From: Capsicum annuum
Taxonomy: Eukaryota; Streptophyta; Magnoliopsida; Solanales; Solanaceae
Assembly (NCBI RefSeq): GCF_002878395.1
Contig: NC_061115.1
Span: 148,622,961 to 148,686,960 of the forward strand
Direction: 5' to 3'
Length of the DNA: 64,000 bases
Positions within the stretch are counted from its first letter, which is position 1. Each line of letters begins with the position of its first letter. The notes below the pieces were generated by a model. The model saw only the letters and a list, made by a program, of their open reading frames with translations. It had not been told where the DNA came from and made no database searches. The translations under genes were made by a program, and so were the position numbers. This document shows, piece after piece, positions 36,141 through 49,499 of this stretch.

Positions 36141-37461
36141 TGTTGGGCGTATTTATGCATTCTAGTGTCACTATTCTAGTCTTTTTAGCCTTATTTTAAG
36201 GATGATTCATATTTTATATGGGTTGATAATGATATAAATGTGTATCTAAGTGTCAAAGTAAGAGATTACAATGTTCAAAGTGAATTCCAAATAATTTTGT
36301 ACTTAATTGAGTCATTTAGAGTTCAATCGAGGAAACTAGCGTTACTAGCTTGAGCTAGGTGCTTGTCTAGTCGACCCTGTTGGATTCTATTGTGTTTAAA
36401 GGATTCCAAATGGTTTGAGTGTGTAATTATGAGTGGAACAACTTGTTAGTAATGTGCAAATTTCAATTTTATCAAGTTTAGAGGTAGAACAATAAGTTGA
36501 AGATCAACATGAACTAGCCTAGTCTTAGCTCTTGTTTTGATTCATCATCATGGATATTGTGTTGTTATGATATCTAATTCATGGTGTATGATTATTTAGG
36601 CAGCTTTTTGAGCTGAATATGGTGATATATTGATGATATAAAGGCTGTAAATCCATTGGTAATACACCACAAGTCAAGGGATGAAAGATAAGACGATAAA
36701 GACTTAACAGAAATTCGGAGGGTAAATTCTAGAGAGAGAACGTAGATAAGCCCGTGCAGCCCCCTCTGGAGAGGTTCTCTAAAGTAGGCTCAACCCCCTC
36801 TATATAGGTGCAATAGAGCAAGCAAATCCCCCTCTATCTACATGCGGCAAAAGTTTCCTTCTCCTTGTCCTACAAGGCTTTGGCTTGCCCTTTTGCTATA
36901 AATACATCATTGTACATGTTTTTAATCATCTTTGGTCGTCTTGGAACATCAAGGAGCTGTTAATACACGTTTTATTAGGTTTTAAATTATTCCTTTAGCT
37001 TTCTTTTAGGTTATATCATGTATTCAAACTTTGTATCATGATTATGATTATGACTATGAGTGACTAGAAACCTCCTTTCCGAGATTAAAGCAAAGAACAT
37101 GAGCACTATTATTTTGAATTAAGTTTGTTTAATTTTTCTTATCATTAGTGGTTATGTGTTTATATTTGATTTAAATATTTTCTGGATTGATCACCCAAAA
37201 AATACATCAATCCATCAAATGCATCAATTGTCACCTTTGTGATCTTGGGAGGGGGAATAGGGTGATAGAACATAGAGATGAACAAGGTATGGTTTGTATT
37301 CTTGTATGAAATAAGGAATTCAAATTAGCATCTGGGATAGGGATGTACTTAGATGCCTTTCTTAATTCACTTGTAGGATGATATCTTAAAGAACTTAGTT
37401 GGATTATTACATCCCCGCTCAACGATGTAGTTGTAAGGTCCAAATTAGGTAAATGGTTAAA
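36141..37461 (+). repeat. 3' LTR of element D, truncated
   Basis: Same order as the 5' LTR, including words at 36750-36840 (CCCCCTCTGGAGAGG, CCCCCTCTATATAGGTG) and a TATA box at 36897. Homology ends at AAATGGTTAAA (37451-37461), where another LTR fragment begins. Confidence 0.85.
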
Positions 37462-38446
37462 TGGAATTGGCTTGTATGCTTAAAATTTATTTGTTATGAC
37501 AATACTAATGGTAGATTCCTAGTTAAAATACCCCTTGGTTAATGGATGGGAATGTGTGTAAATAATTTTAATTTGGACTTAAATGGGGTTGTATAACTCG
37601 CAGTGGAAGGTGGAGGTCCCGGGGGGACCGATACTGGAAACCACGTTTGCCGGCGTGTGGGTCTTTATGACTATGAGCATAGTTCACACATTATATATAT
37701 ATTTTTAAAATGGTTGGAGCCTCAATGTCTTTGTCCCTTTCTTGGATTTCTCCGATTCTTGTGGCCAACACGCACTAGGGCCCTCTTAGCTGGAGGAGCT
37801 AAACCCATATAGCCCATGGGTTCCCTTAGGATGGATAGAGCTATATAGTCCAGGATATTGATTTTTAATCTCATACCTAAACCTTGTTCCCTATCCCGGC
37901 ATCTTATATATGTATGTATGAATGTGTGTAGGTGGTTTTGACTGATTTTGGACATGACATGTATTTTATCACTTTTCTTGAGTTATATGCCAGTGCTTAT
38001 CCCACTAACCATCCTAGGACGCTACATTATTTCATAATATAGTGTCCAAAGACACTTCTTTTACTTCTGTGCAGCATTAGGTAGATTAGCACATCTATTG
38101 AGTTGCTGTGAAAGAGTGAGCCTCCTTCCTTCAAAAGGCCTTATCATTTCCTTATTTTTTAATTTTTGACTCAGTACTTTTGGATTCTTTGGTCATGGTC
38201 GGGGTCATGTCCCAACCTATTTGGTATTCTGGTTTTAGAGGATATTATGGATAGATGGCGGTTGGTTGGTTATTATTTTGACTCTTATCTTAATTGAGTC
38301 ATTTATCCATCTTCTTATTACTGTTTTTTAGCTTCCACATTTTTATCATTATTATTTTGTGCTCATGAGGTTAAGTGATGGGGGTGGTCTCCGGTACATG
38401 GTGGGCTTGAGATACCTGTCATGGCCAGGCCCTGGTTTGGGTCGTG
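37462..38446 (+). repeat. LTR 3' fragment of a C-like chromovirus
   Basis: Shares CCCATATAGCCCATGGGT, a CCCGGCAT block and a GGTTTGGGTCGTG end with the LTRs of C, but on the plus strand and quite diverged. Its 5' part is missing at the junction with D. Confidence 0.6.
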
Positions 38447-38669
38447 AAAATAATGTATCTCATTACTCAAAATAAAATAAAAATTCTATAAAGTGCGTAA
38501 ACTATTGTAAAAGAGTCCTCCCTAATCACGAAACTCTATAGAAGTGCTTATAGATAAAAAATAAAACCTATCCTAAATAGTGTAGGTAAGCTAGGTCGGC
38601 CTCAACTCAAGATTAGTCAGTTGATTTATAGGTACACCCTACCAATCGTAGGTTGACTTGTGGAACCAA
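38447..38669. other. AT-rich flank and start of repeat F words
   Basis: Nothing recognised to about 38600. Words such as CCTACCAATCGTAGGTTGAC then appear, belonging to repeat F. Confidence 0.4.
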
Positions 38670-39030
38670 GAGTGCATCTTCAAACTTGTAGAATCTTCAA
38701 CCTACGAGGCCAGCTATGGGTCATAGGTTGTACCTATACCCTGTTGGTAGGCTAGTGGAAATTAGACTCAATCATCTATCATCAGAACTCAACCTAAGTG
38801 TCTACCTACACTCGTAGGTACTACCTCCCAGTCGTAGGTTGACTCGTGGGTAGCCTTTTCAGCAACTCTTCATCCCTTTTTCTCATTCTTTATTCCAAAC
38901 CTTGTTTTCCTACAAAATTAAAACCAAAGCACACCATATCTACTAATAATACCTAAGTTTATGCACAATTTCCTTGTTTTAAGTATAGAGACTGCCATGA
39001 AACTATGTCACACCAATGCTTACATCTAAT
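38670..39030 (-). repeat. Repeat F, copy 2
   Basis: Inverted match to 968-1334. The words here are CCTACGACTGGGAGGTAGTA and CCTACGAGTGTAGGTAGAC on the minus strand. Spacers are better conserved than the words. Confidence 0.65.
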
Positions 39031-39097
39031 AAAGAGAGAAACAGTACTTCTTTATTGCATCATGTAAGTTCAACAGGGCAAAGCATTCCATGCAGTC

Positions 39098-40727
39098 ATG
39101 TCTGAAGAACAACTAGCCCACAGGATAGTATCCAAAGTGGCAATCCCACTCGCAACTAATGTTACCTTCGCCATCCGCAAAATAGAACCTGGAGGTAGAT
39201 TTGGGCTCAAACAGAATATAGTGTAATTGTTTCACAGTAGTGTGTAATTCACAGGCTTGTTACTTAAGGATCCATAGGTCCACATACAGAATATTTTAGA
39301 TATTAGTGATGTTTTCATTCCCACTGAAGTCTCCACATACTACGTGAGGCTCACTCTCTTCCCTTTCTTACAATTGAGGGAAGCAAAAAATAGTTGAAGG
39401 CAGAACCTTCAAACTCCATCACAACTTGGGATGATTTGGAAAAGAAGTTCCTCATCAAATTTCTTTGGTCTAGAAAAACTACAAGGTTGAGGAGTGAGAT
39501 CCTAAGTTTCAATTAAAACCTAGACAAAAATTTCTATCATGGAAGGGAAAGATTTAAGTCTTTTTGTTGATATTGTCCACATCACCAACTGACTAACGTA
39601 GTATTAGCTCATACTTTTGTTGAAGCTTTTGATCATAACAAAAAAATTCTGCTAGATTTAGCTGCAAGTGGTCAAGCTTTAGAGAAAACTTATGATGGGC
39701 TTTATACTCTCCTGAATCGAATTGCATAAGGTAATATCGATTAGCATGGTGATATTTCAAAAAATGCCATGAAAACTTATGCAGGTATGACTGAGATGGA
39801 TAGTGTCACAGCATTGGCCACTCAGTTGTTATCTTTTAGAACCAAATGATGACACAGTTTAGTAAGTTGAGTGTGAATCCACCTCAGGCTCAAGTAAATG
39901 CAGTTCAACATACCCAATTTTGGTGTGAGATTTGTGGAAATAGTGGTCACTTTGTAGACCTATGTGGAGTAAATCCAAAGTTCATTAATTTTGTGGTCAA
40001 TGCATAAAACTAAAACCTAAACTATGGAGCAATAATCAGGCTTACACTCAGTAGTTTCAGTAGTAGCAACATTCAAAATAGCACTCAGGATAGTAATATT
40101 GGAGAGACATTAAAAAAGATCTTGGCCAACCAAGAACAAATGGCTACGAAGATAAATAAATAAGCAGCTTGATCAGAAGAATTCAGAGACATAGATTGGG
40201 CAATTGGCTTAAGTACATAACAAAAGACCTCAAGAAGGTTTGCCTAATAATACAGAAAATCTAAAGCAAGTAATAGAAATCACCTTGAGAAGTGGTAGAG
40301 ACTTAATTGATAGACTTCCAAAGAAAAATCATGGGTACAAATATAGTTAGTCCCATAGAAGCAAAGGAAATTGAGAAAAAACAAGAGAGAGCACCATCAT
40401 CATTCCCTCAAGGGCTTAAAAAGGCTAAAGAGGATACATGCTTTAAGAAGTTCTTTGACATATTTAGAGAACTTCACACTAACCTTTCTTTGTTAGATAT
40501 TTTGTAGGGAATGCCTAAGTATGATAATTAATTGAAGGATGTGGTAGCAAATAAGACAAATCTGGGTGACATTGAGATGATAACACTTACTAAGGAGTGC
40601 AGTTCAGTGGTGATGAGCCAGATACTAAAAAAGCTTAAGGTCCTAGGGAGGCCTCCCCTCCTGCCCTCCATAAAATTTAGTGAAAGTGATGTCGTCCATG
40701 TTCTAAGTGATTTGGGAAAAGCATAAA
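39098..40727 (+). pseudogene. gag-protease fragment E, family R1
   Basis: Starts MSEEQLAHRIV, so the fifth codon is CAA where A and D have TAA. The zinc knuckle near 39925-39972 is intact: CEICGNSGHFVDLC (C-x2-C-x4-H-x4-C). The linker at 40307-40507 (QGLKKAKEDTCFKKFFDIF) and 40532-40726 (LTKECSSVVMSQILKKLK) leads into protease. The frame ends just after the DLG active site at a junction with minus-strand chromovirus DNA. The LTR and leader are missing. Stops exist but fewer key residues are lost than in A or D. Confidence 0.75.
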
Positions 40728-43361
40728 TTTGGTCAACTTTAATGCCATCACTGGAAACAATATGACCGAGGAAAGCTACAAATCTTAGGTAAAATTAACA
40801 TTTGCTAAATTTGGCGAACAACTGGTGATCCCTAAGAGTTTGCAACATAATTCTAAGATGGTCTGCATGATCATCCTCACTATGAGAATAGATAAAAATA
40901 TCATCGATAAAGACTATGACAAACATGTCCAAATACTATTTGAACACTCGGTTCATCAAGTCCATAAAGGTTGTTGGGGCATTTGTCAATCGAAAGACAT
41001 AACTAGAAACTCAAAATGACTGTAACGGGTTTTGAAAGTTGTCTTTTGAATATCGCAGTCCCTTACTCTAAGCTGGTGATATCCGAATCTAAGGTCTATC
41101 TTGGATAAATAACTTGCACCTTGGAGTTGGTCGAATAAGTCATCAATACTAGGAAGAGGATATTTGTTTTTGATTGTGACTTTATTCAGCTGACAATACT
41201 CAATGCACATTCATAAAGAACCATCTTTCTTTTGTACGAATAGGATGGGAGCACCCCTATGAGAGACACAAGGTCTTATGAAACCTTTATATAAGAGGTC
41301 CTTCAGCTGCTCTTTAATTCTTTAAGCTCGGTTAGAGCCATATGATATGGAGGAATGGAGATAGGCTGGGTATCTAAAAGAAGTCAATACCGAATTCTAT
41401 TTCCCTTTTAGGAGGTACCCCTTGCAAATCTTTGGGAAAAATATCAGAAACTCATTGACTACACGAACTGATTGAACTGTTGGATCCTCAAACTTAGTGT
41501 CTTTGACTCAAACTAGATGATAGATACACCATGTTGATATCAACTTTCTGGCTTTAAGATAAGATATGAAATTACTCAAGGGAGACACTGAACTACCTTG
41601 CCACTCAAAGACTGGCTCATCTGGAAACCAAAACTTCACCACTCAAGTGCAACAATTTATAGATGGATAATAGGAATAGAACCAATCCATGACCAGAATA
41701 AGGTCAAAGTCGGCCATATCTAGTTCTATTAAGTCTGCTAACATAATCTTATGAAGGACAGCGATAGGATACTTTCTATAGACTTATTCGACAACAACTG
41801 ACTCACCCACTAGGTAGAAACTAAGAAGGGATTAGAAAGCTTTTCAGGACCTACTTCAAAATTTACTACAACTAGTGGGGTCATAGAAGAGAAATTCTAC
41901 CCAGGGTCTAACAACACATAAAAATCAAGATAAAAGACATGAAGCACCCAGTGACAACATCTGGAGAACTTTCCTGCTCCTGATGGAATAGTAAAGCATA
42001 AAACTGATTCTGGCGTTGTCCATCACCGATACTAGATGATGTGCCCTAAGGAGAGACTGGGTGACCTAGAGGAGCTGGTGCATGAGTAGCCTGAATCTGG
42101 GGATGAATATCCCTATTTTCCTACTTAGCATATGGACACTCTTTTATTCCATGTCCAAACTTACCACAACCATAACAACCTCTCTGTCCCAACAAACACA
42201 CACCAAGATGATTCTTACCAAACTTAGCACATAGAGAATAACTGGGTTTTTCGCTCATACTATTCTGATATCTAGACATAGAAGTCTTAAACCACTACTC
42301 ATGCCTAGCTCTGGGGTGGGAGCACTGGCTGAAGATACCACTGGCATAGATGAGCAACTCTAAAACTGCAAACAATTTCCCTCTCCAAACTTTGTATGGC
42401 CATAATCAAAATGCCTGATTTTAGCCTTCTTATTTCCCCTCTCTCTCTCCTTTAATTTTTTTGCCTTAAATTTGTTGAGCATGAATCATCAGTATAGCAA
42501 GATCCATATCCTTAATAAGTATGGTAGTCCTACACTCTTTTTCAACTAAACCAGATACTCCAGTAACAAACTTACACATACTTGCCCTAGGGTCAGCCAT
42601 TGTAATAGGGGCATACTTAGACAACGAGTTGAACTTAAGGTAGTACTCTTTCACTGTCATTAAGCCCTGCCTCAGTTTCATAAAATCCTCTACCGTAGCT
42701 TCTCTTATTTCATGCAGAAAGAACCTGTCTAGAAATGCATCTTAAAATACCTGCCAACTCATAGGAGTTGCATTCTCACCTCTACCATTCTTCCATATAA
42801 CCATCCAATCATGCACCACATCCTTTAACCTATAGGATGCCAACTCTATACTATATTCCTCAATAACATGTATAATTGGGGTAATCTTCTTTATCTTATC
42901 TAAGTAAAGTTGTGGGTCCTCACCTGCTTGTGACCCAAAAAACTCAGGAAGATTCATTCTCATGAAGTCATGAATTCTGGATGTTGCTAAATCCCTATTT
43001 CACTGAAGTGGGACTGCCGCTTGATGGTTCCCTGAACATTGGTATGACTTAAGCTAACACCTGAAAGGTAGCCTGAAATTCAGCATGATATACATTCTCA
43101 TTCAGAGGATCAGCAGGCTTGGTGGCTGGTTATCATTTTTGTGTGCATTTGCTTGACGAGGAGGCATATTCAATTATCATGTAAGATCACAGGTTAAAAG
43201 CAGATAGAGACACTATAAGCCTGATAGATCATGAAAGAAAGAGATGATTTCCTAAAAATATCTCATAGCCTATTACTCATAAATGTGGCGTGATTCACAG
43301 CCATGATTAAGACTATACGTAATATGGCTTGTTTGACTAGCTAGGACTCATATTATCTTAC
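40728..43361 (-). pseudogene. Truncated chromovirus body G2: gag, protease, RT start
   Basis: Minus strand. The gag ATG is at 43167-43165 (MPPRQANA). The capsid core at 42963-42742 (MNLPEFFGSQAGEDPQLYLDKI) continues to 42466. An intact zinc knuckle near 42130-42185 reads CYGCGKFGHGIKEC. Protease lies about 41500-41950. RT at 41210-40986 has [21 protein letters not shown] and [10 protein letters not shown], and an intact FIDD at 40911-40900. The body stops about 170 bp after FIDD, at 40727. It is a second copy of the G family, placed downstream of the shared LTR. Confidence 0.8.
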
Positions 43362-43373
43362 GCTTTGATACCA
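43362..43373 (-). other. Primer binding site (tRNA-iMet) of G2
   Basis: The minus strand reads TGGTATCAAAGC, one transition from the canonical TGGTATCAGAGC, a few bases inside LTR 43378-45818. Confidence 0.85.
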
Positions 43374-43377
43374 AGTT

Positions 43378-45818
43378 TGTAATGCCCCAAAAAGGGTCTT
43401 GAGATGTCACACGGTGCTCAAGACTATGAGTAGCCTTAAGCTAACCCTATAAGCCTTCTACTAAATCTGAAGCTCATAATAAAGAAATATAGATATATAA
43501 AGAATCAAAGCTAAAATGCAGAATTTTATCTGAGCTAAGCTAAAATTATCTGGACATAATATCAAAAAATACTTGATGTAAAATTATGGATAATCAATAC
43601 TGGGAATTTGAATTATATCTAGCAGACTGACAAGCCTCTACTATTAATAACTAGAGAGTCACTGGGACAAGTCCTCAGCTGACTCAAACTAACCAAAAAA
43701 TACTGAATCAACTACTCTAATAAGCTGAAAAACTGAATAACTTGGTCCCCAAACTATGAGGACTCACTAACTATCAGGATGTAGATGGAGATGCTTAAAA
43801 TCACTCATGCTGCTGAAACTGAGCACCTGAACCTACATAATGAGACAATGTAGCATATAGACGTATATATGGATCAGTACTTCTGGAATATACTGAGTAT
43901 ATGCGGTTGAATGCATAAGTAAAACTATATCTCAATATTCGTATAAACATGTAAAAAAATATTGCATGCTAAGTATAAATGACTCACATTATCTAGAATA
44001 ACTAAAAGCTAAAAAAATCATGAATCATGAGTGATAAAGCATACTGTATAAATCTTGGGAGTCAAAACACTTAGTTCTAAAAGTTGTACTAGTATTCTAT
44101 CTTTTAAATTATGCAATCTAAGTGTAGAAAGGACTCACTTTTATATCTGTAAACTGAAAGCTGAAAGCTGAAATCTAGTAGCTAATGTCTTATGTAAAGA
44201 ATTATATGAATAAAGTTGTGTGCCTTTACACTTAGTTTCTGAAAGCTTTTTTGTTATACTGTACTCTTTTTTGTAGACTATAGGGAGATTCATCTAACCG
44301 ACATAAACCATGTGAGCTAATATGGAGTCCAACGTCTAGTTCCCTTATAGGAAATACTTACGTTGGTGAGAGGTCATACTCTTGCCAAGGAGTATAACCT
44401 AATCTAAGTGATCACATCTGTAACTGTCATCCATATAGAAATGGGAATAATCTGATGATCTAAACCTATGTTGGCTCGTAGTTCTGTGGCATGTGAACAT
44501 ACCTAACTTAGTGCTAAATACTACTCCCTTTAATTTGTATGTTCATTATATAGGAAATCCACTTTTAAAAACTAGTATAAGGGTTTATAATGAAGACCTC
44601 TTGTGAATCTGGTTACTATAAAGTGGATTCCATATATAAGCTAAGATCAAAATATCAACTCTTTGTTCAAAATCTGAATATAACAAATTATGAAATGCTT
44701 AAAAGCATAATCTTCTTGAAATATAAACAAATTATGAAATGCTTAAAAGCATAATCTTCATGCTAAATAAAGAAAATCTTGATAATTCAATTCTAAATAT
44801 GGGAATTAATTTCATACGCATAAAAATATGAAAGTAGACATGAAATTCAATATTTAAATAACTTGTAGGATTATAATCTTCAAATAACAATATTTGGATA
44901 TGAACCATAATTTGAAACTCATGTAAATGCATGTGAAATTAACTTCAAAAACTACTTTTGGACACAAGGATAAAAGAATTATCCTTGTTGAAAATCCCAC
45001 GTACCTTAATTGGTGAAATTGATAAAGAAACTTGAACTTGAATTCCTATTTGTACTTTTGAAGATGATTTCTTGAATATCTTGAATTGGTAATCTTGAAT
45101 TTTGGGTTATCTTGGAAAAAGAATGGTGGAATTTGGATTTTTTGAGGTTTAAGATTTGAGTTCTAGGGTTTTCTTGAAGATTAATTTTGATGAAAGTGAG
45201 CATACAATGCTTAGAATAGGTTTAATCTAGTGTTTTTCATGATTTGGGGGCTTGGGAAAAGACTAGATTGCCCTTTGAAAAAATTAACTTGAAACTGGAA
45301 TGCTGATTTTGGGCCCCACCGTGATATAGTGCTTATTGGAAAAAGGTCAATTGCTATTTTAGGCTCTAGCGCGATGCAGTGTAATCACGTTGCGTCACAG
45401 AAAAAGGACGAGTACCATTTTGCACTCCACCATAACGTGGGACTGTTTCTTTGAGAATTTTGGAGAGATACTGGCAAATTTTGGTGAGCTACTAAAAAGG
45501 ACTAGTGGGAATTTGGACTTTACCACGACACGGGCTAATCACGATACTTCACTGGAAATCGGACATTTTTGATTCTGCACCTCATCGCGATGCAGTGCTA
45601 TCGTGGTGCTCTACTATTTACACTAAAATCGCAACAACTTCTCAACTAAGTATCGAATGAAGGATAAATTGGTATCATTGGAAAGGTAATTCAATTATCT
45701 ACAACTTGGTGGATCTATAGCTGGAAAATTCTACATGTACCAAGAGTTATACATTTTTAAAGTTGACCCTTGACACACTAGAAACTAAACGGGACTAACA
45801 AAAGTATGGGGTATTACA
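43378..45818 (-). repeat. Shared LTR of the G tandem, 2441 bp
   Basis: Minus-strand LTR opening TGTAATACCCC at 45818 and closing GGGGCATTACA at 43378. It has a polypurine tract outside its 5' end and a primer site outside its 3' end, so it acts as 3' LTR of the upper body and 5' LTR of the lower one. The word array 45300-45625 has CGCGATGCAGTG units about 70-75 bp apart. Confidence 0.85.
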
Positions 45819-45834
45819 ATATCTCCCCCTTGGG
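45819..45834 (-). other. Polypurine tract of G1
   Basis: The minus strand reads CCCAAGGGGGAGATAT next to the LTR. Confidence 0.85.
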
Positions 45835-46059
45835 AAAATTTATTCTCGAATGAGACTAGTTAAACTAAGAATGCTGAGGAACTGAGGCTATATACTAGCA
45901 TGCACAACTGAAACAAAACTGCATGACTGAATCTAAAGCATACTGAGCGACTGAACAGCTCTGTGAATGCATGTATTGACATAAAAATAATCACATGGAT
46001 GAATCTAAGACTGGAAAATAACTGAATTAAGGAAGACTGCTAAGGCTGAATCTAAGTTT

Positions 46060-47435
46060 GTGGAGAAAAGGTGAGAATACTTGGTACGCATACCTTCTTC
46101 TATTTCCCAAGTAGCACCATTAACAGACTGATTTCACCACAGAACTTTGACCAAGGAAACTTCTTTGTTCCTTAGTCTATGGATCTGTTGATCAAGAATA
46201 TCTACTGGAAGTTCTTCGTATGAAATGCTATTCTGAATATCTATGCTTTCTAGAGGGACTACAATAGTTGAATCCTACATACACTTCTTCAATAAAGATA
46301 CATGGAACAATAGGTGAACTGATGATAAGTCTGCAGGTAGCTCAACATCATAAGGTACCTTCCCCACACGACTCAAAATCCTTTAGAGACCCACATATTG
46401 GGTACTAAGCTTTCCTTTTTTGCCAAACCTCTTTACCTCCTTCATGGGTGAAACCTTCAAATAAATAAGATCAACTACTTCAAACTCAAGACCTCTCCTC
46501 TGTACGTCTGCATAATATTTTTGATGACTTTGAGCTATTTTCAATCTCTCTTGAATCAACTAAACTTTCTCCATAGCTTCAAATACCATACCTAGCCCAA
46601 TCAAAGTGGCCTCACCCACTTCAAACCAACCGACTAGTGATCTACATGTCCGCCTATATAGAAACTCAAACAGGGCCATCTGAATACTAGAATGGTAACT
46701 GTTATTGTAGGCAAACTCGATCAATGACAAGTGGTTATCCCAACTGTCTCTGAAATCAAGAACACATGCCCTCAACAAATCCTCTAGATTTTGAATAGTC
46801 CTCTCTGGCTAACCATCTATCTGCTGATGAAAAGATGAACTGAGATAAACTTGGGTACCAAGGCCCTTCTGAAAGGCTTTCCAAAACTGAGAGGTAACTG
46901 AGTACCCCTATCTGAGCTGATAGACAGAGAACTCCATGCAATATAACTAACTCTGTGATATATAGCTTAGCATAATCTTCAACTGTGTAGGACGTGTGAA
47001 CTAGCAAGAAATGGGCTAATTTGGTCAATTTGTCTATAATAACCCAAATTAAATCATGTTATCAATGCAAATGGGGTAATCCAGTCACAAAGTCCATATT
47101 CACCTTTTCCAACTTCTAAGTGGGAATACCAAACACTTGTAGTGTGCCACCAGGTGTTTGGTGCTCCACTTTAACCTGTTGAAAATTTGTACACTTGGCT
47201 ACAAATTCTGTGATATCTTTCTTCATAGCACTCCACCAATAGACTTCCTACAAATTGCAATACATTTTGGTGGCTCCTGGGTGAATGGAGTAACGCACAC
47301 CATGCACTTCTGCCACAATCTGTGGCCTCAAATCATCAACACATGGCATACACAATCTATTCTTGTATCTCAACACACCATCTTTCCCTTGGGAGAAAAC
47401 CTCTAACATTTGGTCTTTGATCGAACCCTTCATTT
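46060..47435 (-). pseudogene. Integrase with chromodomain, element G1
   Basis: The zinc region lies at 47433-47248 (HGVRYSIHPGATKMYCNL). The core keeps the first aspartate (IIDKLTKLAHFL near 47028) and the glutamate in PERTI near 46800; a stop replaces the glutamine before it. The end of the core, at 46778-46560, has FAYNNSYHSSIQMALFEFLY and GWFEVGEA. The C-terminal and chromodomain region is readable in pieces to about 46060. The second catalytic region near 46880-46920 is disrupted. Confidence 0.8.
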
Positions 47436-48760
47436 GATAAAACTGGAGTCCTTATCCTGCTTCTCTTTCACTTTAGAAACTAGAGAAGATTCTGATCTGC
47501 TTTGAACACAAATATTCCCTTCAGCTGAGTCAACCAACCTCACACCCAATCTTGCTAACCAGTGAACTTCTCGAACTAATTTTCTCTTATCTTTCTCCAC
47601 ATGAGTAACACTGCCCATAGATAATCTACGAAGGGCGTCTACCATTATATTGGCCTTGCCCGAATGATACAACACACTCATATCATAATTCTTCAGCAAT
47701 TCTAACCACCTTCTCTGACAAAGATTTAACTCCATCTGAGTAAACACATACTGCAAGCATTTGTGATCCATAAACACATCAACATGCACCCCATAAAGAT
47801 AGTGCCTCCAGATTTTCAATGCAAAAACAACAACAGCTAACTCAAGGTCATAGTAGGGTAGTTCTTTTCATGAGGTTTAAGTTGTCTAGAGGCATAGGCT
47901 ACAACCTTACATCTCTACATCAAAACACATCCCAAAAAAAATCTAGAAGCATCACAATAGACAATGAAACCATCTGTACTATCAGGTAGCGCTAAAACTG
48001 GGGCTGAAATAAGTCGAGTCTTCAACTCCTGAAAACTCTTCTTATAGGAATTTAACCACTAAAACTTAACGTTTATTGGAGTTAATCTAGACATAGGGGA
48101 TGTAATAGAAGAAAAACCTTCAACAAAATATCTGTAATAGCCAGCTAGACCTAAGAAACTTCTGACATCTGATGGAGAGATAGGTCTAGGCTAGTTTCTT
48201 AGTACTTCTGTCTTTTGGGGATCAACTCTAATTCCATCACTGAAAATAATATTACCGAGGAAAGCTACTGATCTTACTAAAAATTCACATTTGCTGAATT
48301 TGGCAAACAACTGAGATCCCTAAGAGTTTGCAACATAATTCTAAGATGGTCTGCATGATTATCCTCACTACGAGAATAGACAAGAACATCATCGATAAAG
48401 ACTATGACAAACATGTCCAAATACTATTTGAACACTTGGTTTATCAAGTCCATGAAGACTGCTGGGGCATTTGTCAACCCAAAGGACATGACTAGAAACT
48501 CAAAATGACCGTAACGGGTTTTGAAAGCTATCTTTGGAATATCGCATTCCCTTACTCTAAGCTGGTGATAGTCGGATCTAAGGTCTATCTTGGAGAAATA
48601 ACTTGCACCATGGAGTTGGTCGAATAAGTCATCAATCCTAGGAAGAGGATATTTGTTTTTTATTATGACTTTATTCAGCTGATGATAGTCAATGCACATT
48701 CACAAAGAACTATCTTTCTTTCGTACAAATAGGATGGGAGCGCCCCATAGAGAGATACTG
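47430..48760 (-). pseudogene. Reverse transcriptase-RNase H, element G1
   Basis: RT fingers and palm at 48699-48424: [34 protein letters not shown] and [23 protein letters not shown] is intact at 48399-48388. RNase H and linker at 47819-47430: KIWRHYLYGVHVDVFMDHK, WLELLKNYDMSVLYHSGKAN and LSMGSVTHVEKDKRKLV. The DHK aspartate of RNase H is kept. Stops separate the pieces. Confidence 0.85.
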
Positions 48761-48899
48761 AGCCTTATGAAACCTTTATCTAAGAGGTCTTTAAGCTGAT
48801 ACTTTAAATCTTTAAGCACGGCTAGAGCTATACAATATGAAGGAATGGAGATAGGTTGAGTATCTGGAAAAAGGTCAATACCAAATTCTATTTAACTAT

Positions 48900-49445
48900 T
48901 AGGAGGTACCCCTGGCAAATCTTTGGAAAAAATATCAGGAAACTCATTGACTACACAAACTGAATAAACTGTTAGAGCCTCAGACTTAGTGTCTTTGACT
49001 CAAACTAGATGATAGATACACACTTTTGATATAAACTTTTTGGCTTTAGAATAAGATATGAAATGACTCTTGGGAGACACTGAACTACCTTCCCCCTTAA
49101 ACAATAGCTCATCTTGAAAGATAAACTTCACTACTCAGGTGTGATAATCTATAGATGCATAATAGGAATGGAGATAATCCATGCCCTTAATAAGGTTAAA
49201 GTCGACTATATCTAGTTCTATTACGTTTTATAACATGATTTTATAAAGGGCAGTGATAGGATACTTTTTATAGACTCGTTTGGTAACAACTGACTCACTC
49301 ACTGGGGTAGAAACTAAGAAGGGCTTAGAAAGATTTTTAGGACCTACTTTAAAATTTACTGCAACTAGTGGGGTCACATAAGAGAAATTTGACCCAGGGT
49401 CTAATAACACATAAACATCAAGATAAAAAACACGAAGCATACCAG
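48900..49445 (-). pseudogene. Protease relic, element G1
   Basis: The frame at 49440-49228 shows VLLDPGSNFSYVTPLVAVNF; the D-P-G form occurs in this clade, though D-S-G or D-T-G is usual. The region matching DFDVILGMDWL follows with frameshifts. The linker to RT is broken. Confidence 0.7.
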
Positions 49446-49499
49446 TGAAAACATCTGGTGAACTTCCATCCTCCTAATAGGATGGTAAAGCATAAAACT

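Larger units (their letters stand above)
30263..37461 (+). mobile_element. Element D: non-autonomous gag-protease retrotransposon, family R1
   Basis: Plus-strand copy with 5' LTR, tRNA-Asp-like primer site, gag, protease, short tail, 1.6-kb 3' region, polypurine tract and a 3' LTR missing its last 440 bp or so. Its layout matches element A. It lies in the 5' LTR of C. The right end is cut at 37461, so no duplication can be tested. Confidence 0.8.

Noticed and set aside
37603..37812. 69-codon frame reading through GGPGG and LLAGGAKPI
   Set aside because: Lies in a chromovirus LTR fragment; no homology, and the LTR alignment explains the sequence.
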